Assembly (NCBI GenBank): GCA_963789215.1
Contig: CAWBJY010000013.1
Span: forward strand, 1-64,000
Length of the DNA: 64,000 nucleotides
From: Phormidesmis sp963789215
GTDB taxonomy: Bacteria; Cyanobacteriota; Cyanobacteriia; Phormidesmidales; Phormidesmidaceae
Direction of reading: 5' to 3'
A program made the position numbers and the translations under genes. Under the pieces are notes generated by a model that worked only from the letters and a program-made list of their open reading frames with translations, had not been told where the DNA came from and made no database searches. Position 1 is the first letter of the stretch. Every line of letters begins with the position of its first letter. Shown here piece after piece: positions 1 to 8,760 of the stretch.

Positions 1-393
1 ATTCATTCGCTTCGACTGCCGCCGAGTAAACTCACTTACCGTCGGATTTCCTGTAGACAATATCACGCCCTGCGCCTGCTGCCACAAATCCTCCGGAATC
101 TTAGAAATGGTGTAGCTTCGCTCTTCATCCTGCGTCACCCAATACCACTCAGCCTGCTGGCACTCCTCGCACCAAAAAGACTCTAGCCACTCACCTTCCA
201 AAGGAACGGTCGTATAGCTAGCCATCACTCGTATAGAAGCCCTTCGCCCCATCCCCCGATCGCGCAAATGCTCTGCCTTATCCGCATACAGCCGATGCTT
301 CTGGCTTACGCTATCTATATAACAACCGTGAACCGGACAGTAGATGGCTCTTCGCTTAGACCGCTTTCGATTCCGACGCTTTGGCGTTTGCAA
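1..393 (-). CDS. Conserved cysteine-rich protein of unknown function, 3' end outside window
   Basis: An uninterrupted reading frame of 131 codons runs leftward off the window edge. It is too short and start-poor to stand out in an ATG-based search. The best start is TTG at 393-391, preceded by AGGAGG at 403-398. The N-terminus is very basic (LQTPKRRNRKRSKRR) and is followed by CPVHGCYIDS and later by FWCEECQ. The four-cysteine arrangement (C-x4-C ... C-x2-C) suggests a small zinc-binding fold. The rest is rich in charged and aromatic residues with no signal peptide or membrane segment. I recall similar proteins as conserved hypotheticals in cyanobacteria but cannot assign a function; a nucleic-acid-binding role is only a guess from the basic N-terminus and the putative zinc site. 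Confidence 0.7.
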   Translation of the reverse strand, partial: MQTPKRRNRKRSKRRAIYCPVHGCYIDSVSQKHRLYADKAEHLRDRGMGRRASIRVMASYTTVPLEGEWLESFWCEECQQAEWYWVTQDEERSYTISKIPEDLWQQAQGVILSTGNPTVSEFTRRQSKRMN

Positions 394-676
394 AATACCT
401 CCTAACAAACCAGAAACCCAGTTCAAAATAATTCAAAACAATTGCAACAAACAACTGTTTCTTTTCTTACAACAACATTCTCATACAAGAACTCTCAACC
501 GGAAGGATTCACCCCCTAATATCAAGTAATGTTTGTATAAACATCAAGCTTATGCTCGCAGTATTCTATATTACTGTCATCAGGGAAATTACAGATAGTG
601 TTTGCACATTCAAGCACGCTTTAAACTATCAGGCAGCCGCCCCGCTCTCAATTGCGTAGATACACGGATGCAGCTT

Positions 677-1966
677 CTAGCCCACCGGCTCAATCACCTT
701 CAAATACTCTTTAGCAATAATCTTCGGCGTAAAATGAGACTCCAAATAAGCCCGCCCCGATCGCCCCAAAAGCTGAGTCCGCGCCTTATCTTGCGATAGC
801 CCCCGAATAAACTCAGCCAGCGCCGCCGCCGCCCCATTCTCAAACGTCTCCCCGCAGCCAGCCGCCGCTAGCAGCTCGCCCAAATAAGAACTCGGCGGAC
901 AAATCGCACTAATTGGCCTACCCGCCGCCATCGCCGGATACAGCTTACTCGGCGCAACCAAACTCTCCATCCCCACCGCCACGCTCACCAAAGACAAATC
1001 GCTCGCCGTCAGCGAATAAGGCAGCACAGACTTCTCCTGATAAGGCAAAAACCGGAAGTTACTCAGCCCCTCAGCCTCCACCCTCGCCATCAGCGGCTCT
1101 CGCTTTGCCCCACCCCCAATACACACAAACAAAATCGGATCATCTCGCAGCAGCCGGGCCGCCTCAAACAGCGTATCAATATCGTGGCAGCGCCCCATAT
1201 TCCCCGAATACAGCACCACAAACTCATCCGTTAGCCCATGCTCACGGGCAAACCAGTTCTCTTCCTTCTCTATCGGCACAATCTGCTCCGCATTCGACCA
1301 GCTATGAATCACCGCTATCTTGCCCTCCACCTCCGGGCAGTGCGAGACAATACGCGCCTTCATCGAAGCACTCAGCACCACAATGCTGTCCGCTCGCCGC
1401 CAAACCTGACGATTCATCCAGCGCCAAAGCCGAGCCACCGGATGGTTTACCGCCACCACCTCCAGCTCTACCGCAATATCCGGATAAAGATCGTACAGCA
1501 GGCACACATAGCGCAGCCCAAAAAACAAATTCGCCAAGTAGCCAATCACCGGCAAAAACGGCGGCGCCGTCGTCACCAGCAAAACCTGATAGCGAGTCGC
1601 CCACCGAACCAGATGCAGCACCGATCGCAGCGAATACATTAGCCCGTTTACCGCCTTACCGCGTATCCGCCCCTTAAAAAGCTGCGCCATCCGCGATCGC
1701 TTAATCCAAACATTGCCCCGCTGCTCCACCTCAGGCGCGTCGCCCTTAGCAAACGCATACCCCGGCTGCCCCGTAAACACGCTCACGTCCACATTCTGCT
1801 GGCCAAGCTGAATCGCTAGCTCCTCAATCAGCTGCCCCGTCGCCGCAAAATCAGGCGGAAAAAACTGCGTCAGCACCAGCAGCCGCAGCGCATCCGAAGT
1901 CTTAGCCGTATCGGCACTCTCACAAGCGCCCCAGTAGCTTCTATCTATCGATTTCCCGAAAACCAT
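677..1966 (-). CDS. Glycosyltransferase family 4 (WcaI-like)
   Basis: This 429-residue GT-B glycosyltransferase probably transfers a sugar from a nucleotide-sugar donor onto the growing lipid-linked polysaccharide unit at the cytoplasmic membrane. The N-terminal half opens with LLVLTQFFPPDFAATG, typical of GT4 enzymes of the WcaI group. The C-terminal half has VLYSGNMGRCHDIDTL and the donor-site region GMESLVAPSKLYPAMAAGRP, which carries the expected E-x7-E-like spacing. The ATG at 1966 has GGAGA eight bases upstream and overlaps the end of the upstream WecA-like gene by 22 bases, so the two are probably translationally coupled. The first 27 residues precede the conserved fold and are unusual. 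The donor and acceptor sugars cannot be predicted. Confidence 0.88.
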   Translation of the reverse strand: MVFGKSIDRSYWGACESADTAKTSDALRLLVLTQFFPPDFAATGQLIEELAIQLGQQNVDVSVFTGQPGYAFAKGDAPEVEQRGNVWIKRSRMAQLFKGRIRGKAVNGLMYSLRSVLHLVRWATRYQVLLVTTAPPFLPVIGYLANLFFGLRYVCLLYDLYPDIAVELEVVAVNHPVARLWRWMNRQVWRRADSIVVLSASMKARIVSHCPEVEGKIAVIHSWSNAEQIVPIEKEENWFAREHGLTDEFVVLYSGNMGRCHDIDTLFEAARLLRDDPILFVCIGGGAKREPLMARVEAEGLSNFRFLPYQEKSVLPYSLTASDLSLVSVAVGMESLVAPSKLYPAMAAGRPISAICPPSSYLGELLAAAGCGETFENGAAAALAEFIRGLSQDKARTQLLGRSGRAYLESHFTPKIIAKEYLKVIEPVG

Positions 1967-3042
1967 ATCACTTTATCTCCAACAACATCTGGCCCACTCA
2001 TCAAAAAGGCAGTGCGCAGCAGCCACCCGGTCAAACCGCTCAGCAGCAACAGCAGCTCGCCCACCACAAACCAGCCGCTCACAAAGTCCAGCCACACAAA
2101 CGTCAGGCTGCTAGTCATCAGCGTTAGCGCATACATCACCCACACAGCAGACTTATGAGAAAGCCCCCACTGCAGCAGCCGGTGATGAAAATGTCGATTA
2201 TCCGCCGAAAAAGGAGACTGCTGATGGTAAAGCCTCGCCAAAATAACGCAGACCATATCGCCCAGCGGCACCGCCAAAATCGCCAGCGGCAGCAGCGTCG
2301 CCACAGAACTATCCAAACGCTGCGGCCCCACCAGGCAAAGGCTAGCCAGCATAAACCCAATAAAATAAGAGCCGCCATCGCCCATAAAAATGCTGGCCGG
2401 ACTGTAGTTGTAATACAAAAAACCGATCAGGCTACCCAGCAGCGCCACGCCCAGCAAAGCAGTCTCCGGCTGATGGGCCGCCACGCTCAGGCCAAACAGC
2501 ACCGCCGCCGCGATCGCCGAAATCCCAGAGGCCAATCCATCCAACCCATCCATCCAGTTGATGGCATTCACCACGCCCGCCAGCCACAGCACCGTAATCG
2601 GCAGGCTCAGCCAGCCCAAATCCACCGGGCTAAACCCCGGCAGCGCTAAAGACTCTATGCGCACCCCGTAGCACCACAGCCCCCCCGAAATTGCACTCTG
2701 CATTCCCAATCGGCTAAACGCCGATAAATCCAACAGATCGTCTGCAAAGCCAACTAGGAAAAAGCCGACGCCGCCCCACAGCAACAGCAGCGAAGTTCCT
2801 AACGATTCTTGGGGCAACAAAGACAGCGCCCCCACAGACCACAAACCAACAACAGAAGCCAGAGTGGCTCCAAAAATAGCAACGCCACCCAAACGAGCCA
2901 CCGGTTGCTGATGAACCTTTCGAGCAGAGGGCGCATCTAAGCGATTAAACGTTAAGGCCAGGTGTCTTACAAAAGGAGTTGTTGTTAATACCAAACTCAT
3001 CGAAAGTATAAAAACAACTGAGTAGATCCAATAAATGGTCAT
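1945..3042 (-). CDS. WecA/MraY-type polyprenyl-phosphate sugar-1-phosphate transferase
   Basis: This 365-residue polytopic membrane enzyme belongs to the PNPT family. Family members start lipid-linked glycan assembly by moving a HexNAc-1-phosphate from a UDP-sugar to undecaprenyl phosphate. Family motifs are in order: the DD pair at residues 101-102 (FADDLLDLS), NAINWMDGLDGLASG at 159-173, an FMGDGGS aspartate motif near 228, and the cytoplasmic DNRHFHHRL histidine motif near 290. About ten hydrophobic segments surround them. It is the first gene of a two-gene unit with the GT4 gene. MraY itself is less likely because the context is exopolysaccharide genes and the HIHH-type loop resembles WecA/TagO. 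Confidence 0.87.
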   Translation of the reverse strand: MTIYWIYSVVFILSMSLVLTTTPFVRHLALTFNRLDAPSARKVHQQPVARLGGVAIFGATLASVVGLWSVGALSLLPQESLGTSLLLLWGGVGFFLVGFADDLLDLSAFSRLGMQSAISGGLWCYGVRIESLALPGFSPVDLGWLSLPITVLWLAGVVNAINWMDGLDGLASGISAIAAAVLFGLSVAAHQPETALLGVALLGSLIGFLYYNYSPASIFMGDGGSYFIGFMLASLCLVGPQRLDSSVATLLPLAILAVPLGDMVCVILARLYHQQSPFSADNRHFHHRLLQWGLSHKSAVWVMYALTLMTSSLTFVWLDFVSGWFVVGELLLLLSGLTGWLLRTAFLMSGPDVVGDKVIWFSGNR

Positions 3043-3740
3043 ATTAATTTTCAGGCTCGAAAAACGTTAGCAAGTCTGAGAACACCCGAGAAAAGATCAA
3101 AGAGTAGACAACTTCTATCCGTACTACTCAATTTTTTAACTCAGGATTTTTGAGCGGCATCTCCCGGAAACACTTGAATTTAGGTAGATTCTCGATCAGG
3201 AAAATTACTGATTTATCCGGCGTACACAGTCCCAAAAAGAGAAATATTAAAAGCAGAAGGCTACCTTCCAACCGGTTACAAAACCTGTATAAGAATCCTC
3301 ATAAAGGCTTAGAGAAAGAGAGTATTTCTATCCGCAAGGTTCTTTCCCCTATCTGTACACCCGGACTATTATTCCCGGTGTAAGAGCTAATACGAACAGC
3401 CAAATACAAATAAAACTAAAAAAATTGATACATCAAGCCTTAATCATGACTGTCCGTATCACTGACTGGTATTTCCCGTATAAATTGCTAATTGCCACCG
3501 TGTGTCTACTCAAGCCACTGAGTATTACCAACAACATAGGCAAGGCAGTAGAAACTCGTAAAAAACAAAAATCTGGCTAAAATAAAATCACTCTTTGATC
3601 GCGATTTTAGTGTTATTCCACGATGAAAAAGCGCTGAGTCTAAGCTTTTGTAAGAGTCTACTCATCATACATATTCAATGTGTAAAGCGCTTGTTTAAGC
3701 GATCGCCCACCAACTCCTCAAGCCCTCAAAGCCAGGTTAT
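3043..3740. other. Non-coding spacer upstream of the wecA-like unit
   Basis: About 700 bases lie between the 3' end of the first phosphoesterase gene and the start of the WecA-like gene, both on the minus strand. The stretch is AT-rich relative to its neighbours and must hold the promoter of the WecA-like/GT4 unit. I found only a weak interrupted palindrome (TACACCCGG at 3356-3364 facing CCCGGTGTA at 3374-3382, one mismatch) and a short hairpin around 3688-3701. Two small open frames here look spurious. I see no tRNA and no clear terminator. Confidence 0.5.
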
Positions 3741-5237
3741 TCAAATGCGAGCTGCCTGCCTGCCAACCGTCAGAGGCTCCAGCGCCGAAGTTCGCCATCC
3801 GTCTTCCTGTCGGCTCACGGCAAAAGGCATCACGCAAAAAGGCTGACGCTTAGCCGGATCTACCGCTACGCGCAAGAAGCTATAAGCCGGTGACTGCTTG
3901 CGGCCCCGCCCGTTCGATCCTTGCGCCCCCAATCCCTGCGCTCCCACATATCGCTGCGACTTCGCCACCACATCCGTATAGCTTCGCCCCCCCTGCGAGA
4001 GCTGCTCCAAAATATCCCCACCCGCCGACCGCTGCCGTCGCAAATCCACGCCGCTCCCACCGCATACCACCCAATCCATATTCGCATCGGCATGATGAGT
4101 TTGCATCGTTTTCACATGTTCCAAACAGTGAGCATGTCCACTCAAAACCAGGTCTACAATCGGTCGGTTTCTAACGGCAACTGCCGGACTACATTGCCTA
4201 ATCTCAGCCATCGCGCTATCTAGAGCAACGCGCAAATGCCTTCGCACCCACAGCGTCTCAGGCTGCTGCCAGCGGCTTTGCTCAGTCGTATAAGGCGAAT
4301 GATGCAAATAGATAATTCGGCCCACCGTCTTAGGCGATCGCCAAGACGCTACGAGCGATCGCACCAGCCAATCCAACTGCTCAGCGTCGAACCCTTTCTC
4401 AGCCGAGTTCATAGCCCAGGTATTAGAATCCAGCGCAAAAAAGTCCACGCCGCCATAGCTAAAGCGATAGTACCGATTGGGCAACCGGGTGAACGTTCCC
4501 GGTCGATAGTTCAAGCATCGCATCGCCGACAAACGCGAAGCCGCCTGAGATCCCGCGCCCTCAGAGGCGCCCTCAGAGGCGCCCTCAGAGAACCCGCCGC
4601 AGGCATCGTAATGAGTCGCCAAGTGAGCCGCCATTTGCGCCGGGGTTAATCTCTGTAGCTCATCCAAAAAAGCCTGAGCGTAAGCCTCGCCGCCCTCGCC
4701 GCCATAGTGACCCCAATCCACGCCCACTGTCCGCAGGCGATCGCACACAAATCGCAGCAGTCCCTGCCATCTGCGAGCCGTCGGCGGCAGCTGCGCATAG
4801 TCATGATTACCCGGCACCGGCAGCAGTGGCCGCTTAAAAACAACCTTCTCCTTAATGCCACCAGGATCGCCAGGCAACTGCTTCAACAGCGCCCGATACG
4901 GCTGCAAAAATCCCCGCAAATAGTTCTCATAGCTACCCGTTGGGTAAGTCACATCGCCCGTATGCAGCAAAAAGCGACTGTCTTGCACCTGCTGCATCAC
5001 CTGCTGGGCAAACCCATCGGCAAACTGCTGCGCCACCAGTCCGCCCGCCAGCCCAGCGTCCGTATCGCCCATCACCAAAAAAGAAAACGGCAGCGCCCCC
5101 TCAGGCGCATCGGCGATCGCCAGCTGGCTCTGATCAATTCCCCCATTCACCATCTCAGCAGAACGCCATCGCACCTGATCCGCCAACAAACCCGCCGCCG
5201 GTAGCCTAGAGGCATTTCGCACGCTAGAAGAGTTCAT
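3741..5237 (-). CDS. Purple-acid-phosphatase-like metallophosphoesterase, copy 1
   Basis: This is a 498-residue dinuclear-metal phosphoesterase. Metal-ligand motifs occur in order: GDTDAG at residues 57-62, GDVTYP at 94-99, GNHDY at 143-147, YLHHSPY further on, and SGHAHCLEH near the C-terminal third. The GDxxY form of the second motif, and the absence of DxH in the first, point to the purple acid phosphatase branch rather than the usual calcineurin branch. No signal peptide is visible, so a cytoplasmic location is likely. The ATG at 5237 was chosen because upstream residues are a translated shadow of the BY-kinase tail; it overlaps the end of that gene by 14 bases. A close paralogue lies at 8757-10298. 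A role in dephosphorylating the BY-kinase is inference. Confidence 0.8.
   Translation of the reverse strand: MNSSSVRNASRLPAAGLLADQVRWRSAEMVNGGIDQSQLAIADAPEGALPFSFLVMGDTDAGLAGGLVAQQFADGFAQQVMQQVQDSRFLLHTGDVTYPTGSYENYLRGFLQPYRALLKQLPGDPGGIKEKVVFKRPLLPVPGNHDYAQLPPTARRWQGLLRFVCDRLRTVGVDWGHYGGEGGEAYAQAFLDELQRLTPAQMAAHLATHYDACGGFSEGASEGASEGAGSQAASRLSAMRCLNYRPGTFTRLPNRYYRFSYGGVDFFALDSNTWAMNSAEKGFDAEQLDWLVRSLVASWRSPKTVGRIIYLHHSPYTTEQSRWQQPETLWVRRHLRVALDSAMAEIRQCSPAVAVRNRPIVDLVLSGHAHCLEHVKTMQTHHADANMDWVVCGGSGVDLRRQRSAGGDILEQLSQGGRSYTDVVAKSQRYVGAQGLGAQGSNGRGRKQSPAYSFLRVAVDPAKRQPFCVMPFAVSRQEDGWRTSALEPLTVGRQAARI
4555..4590. repeat. Three 12-bp tandem repeats inside phosphoesterase copy 1
   Basis: The unit GCGCCCTCAGAG occurs three times head to tail and encodes a run of Ser-Glu-Gly-Ala in the loop before the RYYR region of the phosphoesterase. 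The paralogue at 8757-10298 lacks it. Length changes by whole units would keep the frame. Confidence 0.85.
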
Positions 5238-7614
5238 CTTTTCCGTAGGGGCTGTTCTTGTACAAATCGCGGCGATAGTCAGCATCTGGCGGCACGGGCA
5301 GCGCTGTAATCGCGGCTGGCTCGCTCGCCCCGGCCTTCGAGTCGGCCTTCGAGTCGGCCTTCGAGTCGGCAGTCGCACCATAGCCATAGGCGTAGTAACG
5401 ATACCCCCCTAGCCCGTTCGCCTTCACGCCATTCGCCACAATTCCCAGCACCGAAATTTGCGCTAGCTTCAGCGTCTCCACGGTCTGCGACAAAACGGTG
5501 CGATCGGTCTTACCCATCCGCGTAATCAGCACCAGCCCGTCCGTCTGCTGACCAATCAGGCTCACATCCGCCAAACCCGTCGCCGGCGGCGCATCATAAA
5601 TCACCAAATCAAAGCAGCTCTCAAACGTCCTCATCAGCGCCTGCATCTTCTGAGACGCCAGCAGCTTAGTCGGATCGGGCGGAATCTGCCCGGCCGTCAG
5701 CACAAACAGGGTCTGATCCGGATTAGGCTGCTGAATCGCGGCTCTAAGCGGCAAATTATCCGCAATCAAATTCGACAGCCCGCAGCTATTATCCACCGCT
5801 AGCCGCTCATGCACCTGCGGCTTGCGCAAGTCCACATCCACCAACAGCACCTTTTGCCCCATCGCCGTAGCCACCTGAGCCAAATTAGCCGCCACCGTAG
5901 ACTTACCGTCTCCCGGCAGCGCCGAGCTAATCACAATCGAGCGAATGGGTCGATCCGAACTCAGCATGCGAATATTCGTATGCAGCACGCGCAGCGCTTC
6001 CAAAAAGCTCGACTCGCTGTTGCCGCCATAGCCATAGTAATTAGACTTCGAAGCGCCCGGTCGAACCGCCGAAATTTTATCAACCAGCGCCGCCAGCCCG
6101 CCTCTTCCCGCCTTCGAGCCAGCCTGAATCTCCTTGTTGTAGGGCAACGTGCCCAGCAGCGGCAGCTTAGTTCCCGCCTTCAGCTCATCTACAGAATGAT
6201 AAACATTGTCCAGTTTTTCTAACAGCAGCGCCGCCCCTAAGCCCAGCAAAATACTGGCCACAAATCCCATCAGCAGGCTGCGCTTAAGATTCGGCGAAAT
6301 CGGCACCGTCGGCTGCACCGGCACCTCAATCAGCTGCCAGGGAATTTCCGTCTGCGCCGCCTCAATCTCCAAAGACTCTAGCGTCACTCTAAACCGGGTG
6401 AGCGCTGCGGTCGAAACCTCTAGCTCTCGCTGCAAATCGGTGTACTGACGAATCAGCGTCGGCAGCGTTTCCATCTGCGTCGTAGCCGCCTGCTCCGCCC
6501 CGGATAAAGTCGAGCTTTGCGCGCTCATCACCTCCAAATTGCCCGCCGCGATCGCCTGCTTAGTTCCCACCACCCGCTGCGCCTCCTGCTGCAGCAGCGG
6601 CAAAATATTCTCGCGCTCCTCCCTCAGCACCCGAATCGCCAAACTATCCGGCTCAAACCGGGTCAACTCTCTAGCAATTTTCGTCTCTACAGAGCGCAGC
6701 TCGCCTAGCAGCTGCTGATAAATCGGCGCGTCGTCTAGCGCCGCTAGCGCCCCCGACTGATCTTGCAGATTATCAAACTGCTGATTCGCCTCAGACAGCT
6801 CTCGGTCGAGCGCCAGCCGCTGCTCATTCAGACCAGACGTTTGGGCAGACAGCATAGAAGATTGGACTTCGGGCGTAATAAAATCGTACTCGCGCCGAAA
6901 AGCCTCCAGCTGGTCTTGAATGCTATCTACCTGCGTCTGCAAAGTAGGCACCTGCGTTTCAACAAAGTTAATCCCCTGCCGCAGATTCGTCTGCCGCTCG
7001 GCCAGTGAGTACGTCAAATACGCCTGCGAAAGCACGTCGAGCACCCGCTGAATCTGCGTCGGATCTTCCCCCGTATAGCTCACCTCTAAAATCTTCGTCT
7101 CACCTAGTCGAGCAATTGTCAGCCCGCTTAGTAGCGCCAAATAGTCCAGCGCCGGATACTGCTGCTGCAAAACGGCGGCCACCGGCTCAATCAGTTCCGG
7201 GCTGCGCAGCACCTGCACCTGCGTCTCATAGTCCAGCCCAGATTTAGTCATCGCCTGCTCACCCAGCACCGAGGTCAAATCCGAGAGGTTATTGTCCTCA
7301 TTCACCGGCTCCACCAGCATTCGAAACTGCCCCCGAAAAACCTCTTCTTCTCGGAGCGCCTTAGCCGTTATGAGCGACATCACCACCGCCGCCACGCCCG
7401 CAATCACCCAGGCGCGTCGCCGCACCACCAATAGCAAATTACGCAGATCGCCATCTTCGGTTTGCTGAGCATTCATCTGCCAGGCCGCTAGCATAGAAGC
7501 CGGTTCGGCAGAGCTAGCCATCGCCCGCTCAAGCGCCGCATTTGCAGAATTATCTACGCTGGGCACAGAAAGCACTTGGGAAGAATCTTGAGAAGAAAAT
7601 CGAGAAGTTTTCAT
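5224..7614 (-). CDS. Wzc-like BY-kinase / polysaccharide co-polymerase, copy 1
   Basis: This 796-residue inner-membrane protein combines a Wzz chain-length domain with a bacterial tyrosine kinase. The first membrane segment is near residues 68-88 and the second near 446-466, with a long coiled-coil periplasmic part between. The kinase has Walker A SALPGDGKST (564-573), Walker A' LLVDVDLRKP (590-599) and Walker B LVIYDAPP (670-677). A tyrosine-rich tail, GYRYYAYGYG at 737-746, is the expected autophosphorylation cluster. It is followed by SKAD repeats and a tail with three more tyrosines. Family proteins control export and length of capsule or exopolysaccharide with an OPX protein. It lies 60 bases after the truncated OPX gene and overlaps the phosphoesterase start. 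Confidence 0.9.
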   Translation of the reverse strand: MKTSRFSSQDSSQVLSVPSVDNSANAALERAMASSAEPASMLAAWQMNAQQTEDGDLRNLLLVVRRRAWVIAGVAAVVMSLITAKALREEEVFRGQFRMLVEPVNEDNNLSDLTSVLGEQAMTKSGLDYETQVQVLRSPELIEPVAAVLQQQYPALDYLALLSGLTIARLGETKILEVSYTGEDPTQIQRVLDVLSQAYLTYSLAERQTNLRQGINFVETQVPTLQTQVDSIQDQLEAFRREYDFITPEVQSSMLSAQTSGLNEQRLALDRELSEANQQFDNLQDQSGALAALDDAPIYQQLLGELRSVETKIARELTRFEPDSLAIRVLREERENILPLLQQEAQRVVGTKQAIAAGNLEVMSAQSSTLSGAEQAATTQMETLPTLIRQYTDLQRELEVSTAALTRFRVTLESLEIEAAQTEIPWQLIEVPVQPTVPISPNLKRSLLMGFVASILLGLGAALLLEKLDNVYHSVDELKAGTKLPLLGTLPYNKEIQAGSKAGRGGLAALVDKISAVRPGASKSNYYGYGGNSESSFLEALRVLHTNIRMLSSDRPIRSIVISSALPGDGKSTVAANLAQVATAMGQKVLLVDVDLRKPQVHERLAVDNSCGLSNLIADNLPLRAAIQQPNPDQTLFVLTAGQIPPDPTKLLASQKMQALMRTFESCFDLVIYDAPPATGLADVSLIGQQTDGLVLITRMGKTDRTVLSQTVETLKLAQISVLGIVANGVKANGLGGYRYYAYGYGATADSKADSKADSKAGASEPAAITALPVPPDADYRRDLYKNSPYGKDELF
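5334..5369. repeat. Three 12-bp tandem repeats in the BY-kinase tail
   Basis: The unit CCTTCGAGTCGG is repeated three times. On the coding strand it gives the Asp-Ser-Lys-Ala repeats just after the tyrosine cluster of BY-kinase copy 1, and it lies just upstream of the overlap with the phosphoesterase start. Confidence 0.85.
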
Positions 7615-7674
7615 GCGATCGCATTAATAAAATAAATAACAAAGCGGCCTAAACAGCAGAGCTTACCAACCCAA

Positions 7675-8025
7675 TCAAAACAGCAGTCGCAGCGGCCCCA
7701 AAAGCTGAAAAACCGGCCCCAGCACAGACTCCAACGTGTCGCTAAAGCGCGCCCGCCCGTTACGGCCCACCACCACCACGTCATTATTCAAAATCAGCGG
7801 ATTCCGCTCAGCGTCTAGCCCCTCTCGCAGATCCACCTCCACCTGGCGCTGCGTCACCGTACCATTCGGATTGAGCCTTACCAACTCCACCGTCTCGCTC
7901 GATCGCCGGTTAAAGCCGCCCGCCGCCAGCACCGCCTGATTCAGCGTCGTATTCGGCGAAAAATTAGCCGCCGTTAAAACAGCCCAGGTTGCAGCAAGTA
8001 AAAAGGTTTGCGGTTTTAGCTTCAT
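7675..8025 (-). CDS. Truncated polysaccharide export (OPX) protein, SLBB-like remnant
   Basis: The 116-residue product matches only the last SLBB-like repeat and C-terminal tail of the full OPX protein at 12795-14234. Shared segments include NTTLNQAVLAAGGFNRR, GTVTQRQVEV and VVGRNGRARF, plus the final LRLLF. It has lost the main export domain and two SLBB-like repeats. Its start joins a short hydrophobic N-terminus (MKLKPQTFLLAATWAVL) directly to TAANFSP. An in-frame loss of 63 bases then fuses ANFSP to NTTLNQ. The ATG at 8025 was chosen because the longer frame starts with TTG inside an inverted repeat. The frame is intact and signal-like, so it may be made and exported, but it could not form an OPX channel alone. 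Alternatively it is a decaying duplicate. Confidence 0.7.
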   Translation of the reverse strand: MKLKPQTFLLAATWAVLTAANFSPNTTLNQAVLAAGGFNRRSSETVELVRLNPNGTVTQRQVEVDLREGLDAERNPLILNNDVVVVGRNGRARFSDTLESVLGPVFQLLGPLRLLF

Positions 8026-8104
8026 TATCAGTAAAGGTCTTTTATAGAAATTTAGAGTTAGAGAAAACGCGAATAATAAGTCATCTTCAACAACTTCGGT
8101 CAGC

Positions 8105-8142
8105 AAAAGTCTCGTAGCCCATTACACGACTACGAGACTTTT
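8105..8142 (-). terminator. Perfect 13-bp inverted repeat, probable bidirectional terminator
   Basis: AAAAGTCTCGTAG (8105-8117) and its exact complement (8130-8142) flank a 12-base loop. The stem ends in A and T runs, as in Rho-independent terminators that work both ways. It lies between phosphoesterase copy 2 and the truncated OPX gene, so it would end transcripts from the upstream block about 80 bases before the truncated OPX start. Confidence 0.65.
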
Positions 8143-8719
8143 ACAAGTAAGCTAAGCTACCAAAATACAGGTTCTAGAAGAATCCACAGACAAGCTCATA
8201 AGAACTACTCACCCTTACAAGCCAAATCCAGCTAAACAGGTTAATGTTTAGCCCAACAATGAACACTTTCGCAGTTACCAGTAGTTATCCGATCCAGGTC
8301 GCTTATTTATCTCAAGAGTTCAGTAATTCTTCAGTAGATTTAAAGCTCAATTACAACGTTCAAGCGATCGCACTTTCTCTTTTAGTAGCCTCGCTCAACC
8401 TCAGCAAGGTAAAACGGTCTAGCTTGGCAAACGTTTTTGGCAAATAACGCCCAAATCCTCATAGCCCCAAAAGAGCCTATGCAGAAATATGAAAAAAGCT
8501 TGCGTAAATATAGCTATATTTTTTAATCTAAGTTCTGCTACAAATTCAGTGCGTCTACAGTAGCTTTATCTCTTGTTTAGAGAAATTGTTTAGAGAAATT
8601 GTTTAGAGAACTTTTGGGTTATCAGAGTGCACGCTTACGCACGGAAAGCCCTTAAATCTAAAAGTTCTCAAATCTAGAAGACGAACCTGCAAGAAATTAA
8701 GCTTGAGTAAACAGACAGA
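8143..8719. other. Spacer between the two duplicated blocks
   Basis: This spacer separates the two copies of the OPX, BY-kinase and phosphoesterase module. It contains one HIP1 octamer near 8364, three 13-bp tandem repeats at 8573-8611, and A/T-rich stretches that could hold a promoter. A 67-codon open frame inside it (8244-8447) has no ribosome site or recognisable family and is probably spurious. Confidence 0.5.
8573..8611. repeat. Three 13-bp tandem repeats
   Basis: The unit TTGTTTAGAGAAA occurs twice exactly and a third time with the last base changed. The period is not a multiple of three and no gene is here, so this is a non-coding repeat. Confidence 0.8.
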
Positions 8720-8760
8720 TTAGACAATCTAGTTTGCCGCTGGCCGACTAGATTGTCTAA
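8720..8760 (-). terminator. Perfect 14-bp inverted repeat at the stop of phosphoesterase copy 2
   Basis: TTAGACAATCTAGT (8720-8733) pairs exactly with 8747-8760 across a 13-base loop. The distal arm includes the stop codon of the phosphoesterase gene (8757-8759). The stem is AT-rich and no clean T-run follows, so it may be a weak terminator or a 3'-end stabilising hairpin. Confidence 0.55.

Noticed and set aside
913..1677. Long open frame antisense to the GT4 gene
   Set aside because: It is proline/serine-rich with no family motif and lies wholly opposite a well-supported gene; typical high-GC third-position shadow.
3150..3383. 77-codon frame in the spacer
   Set aside because: Starts with TTG, lacks a ribosome site and shows no recognisable motif or biased composition.
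3595..3846. 83-codon frame overlapping the phosphoesterase 3' end
   Set aside because: Overlaps the antisense coding region of a strong gene and includes a HIP1-derived segment; no support.
5238..5387. N-terminal extension of phosphoesterase copy 1 (Arg-Pro-Thr-Arg repeats)
   Set aside because: It is a translated shadow of the 12-bp repeats in the BY-kinase tail; the paralogue has nothing similar, and ATG at 5237 fits the conserved start.
8244..8447. 67-codon frame between the duplicated blocks
   Set aside because: No ribosome site or homologue recognised; includes a HIP1 octamer read as Ala-Ile-Ala.
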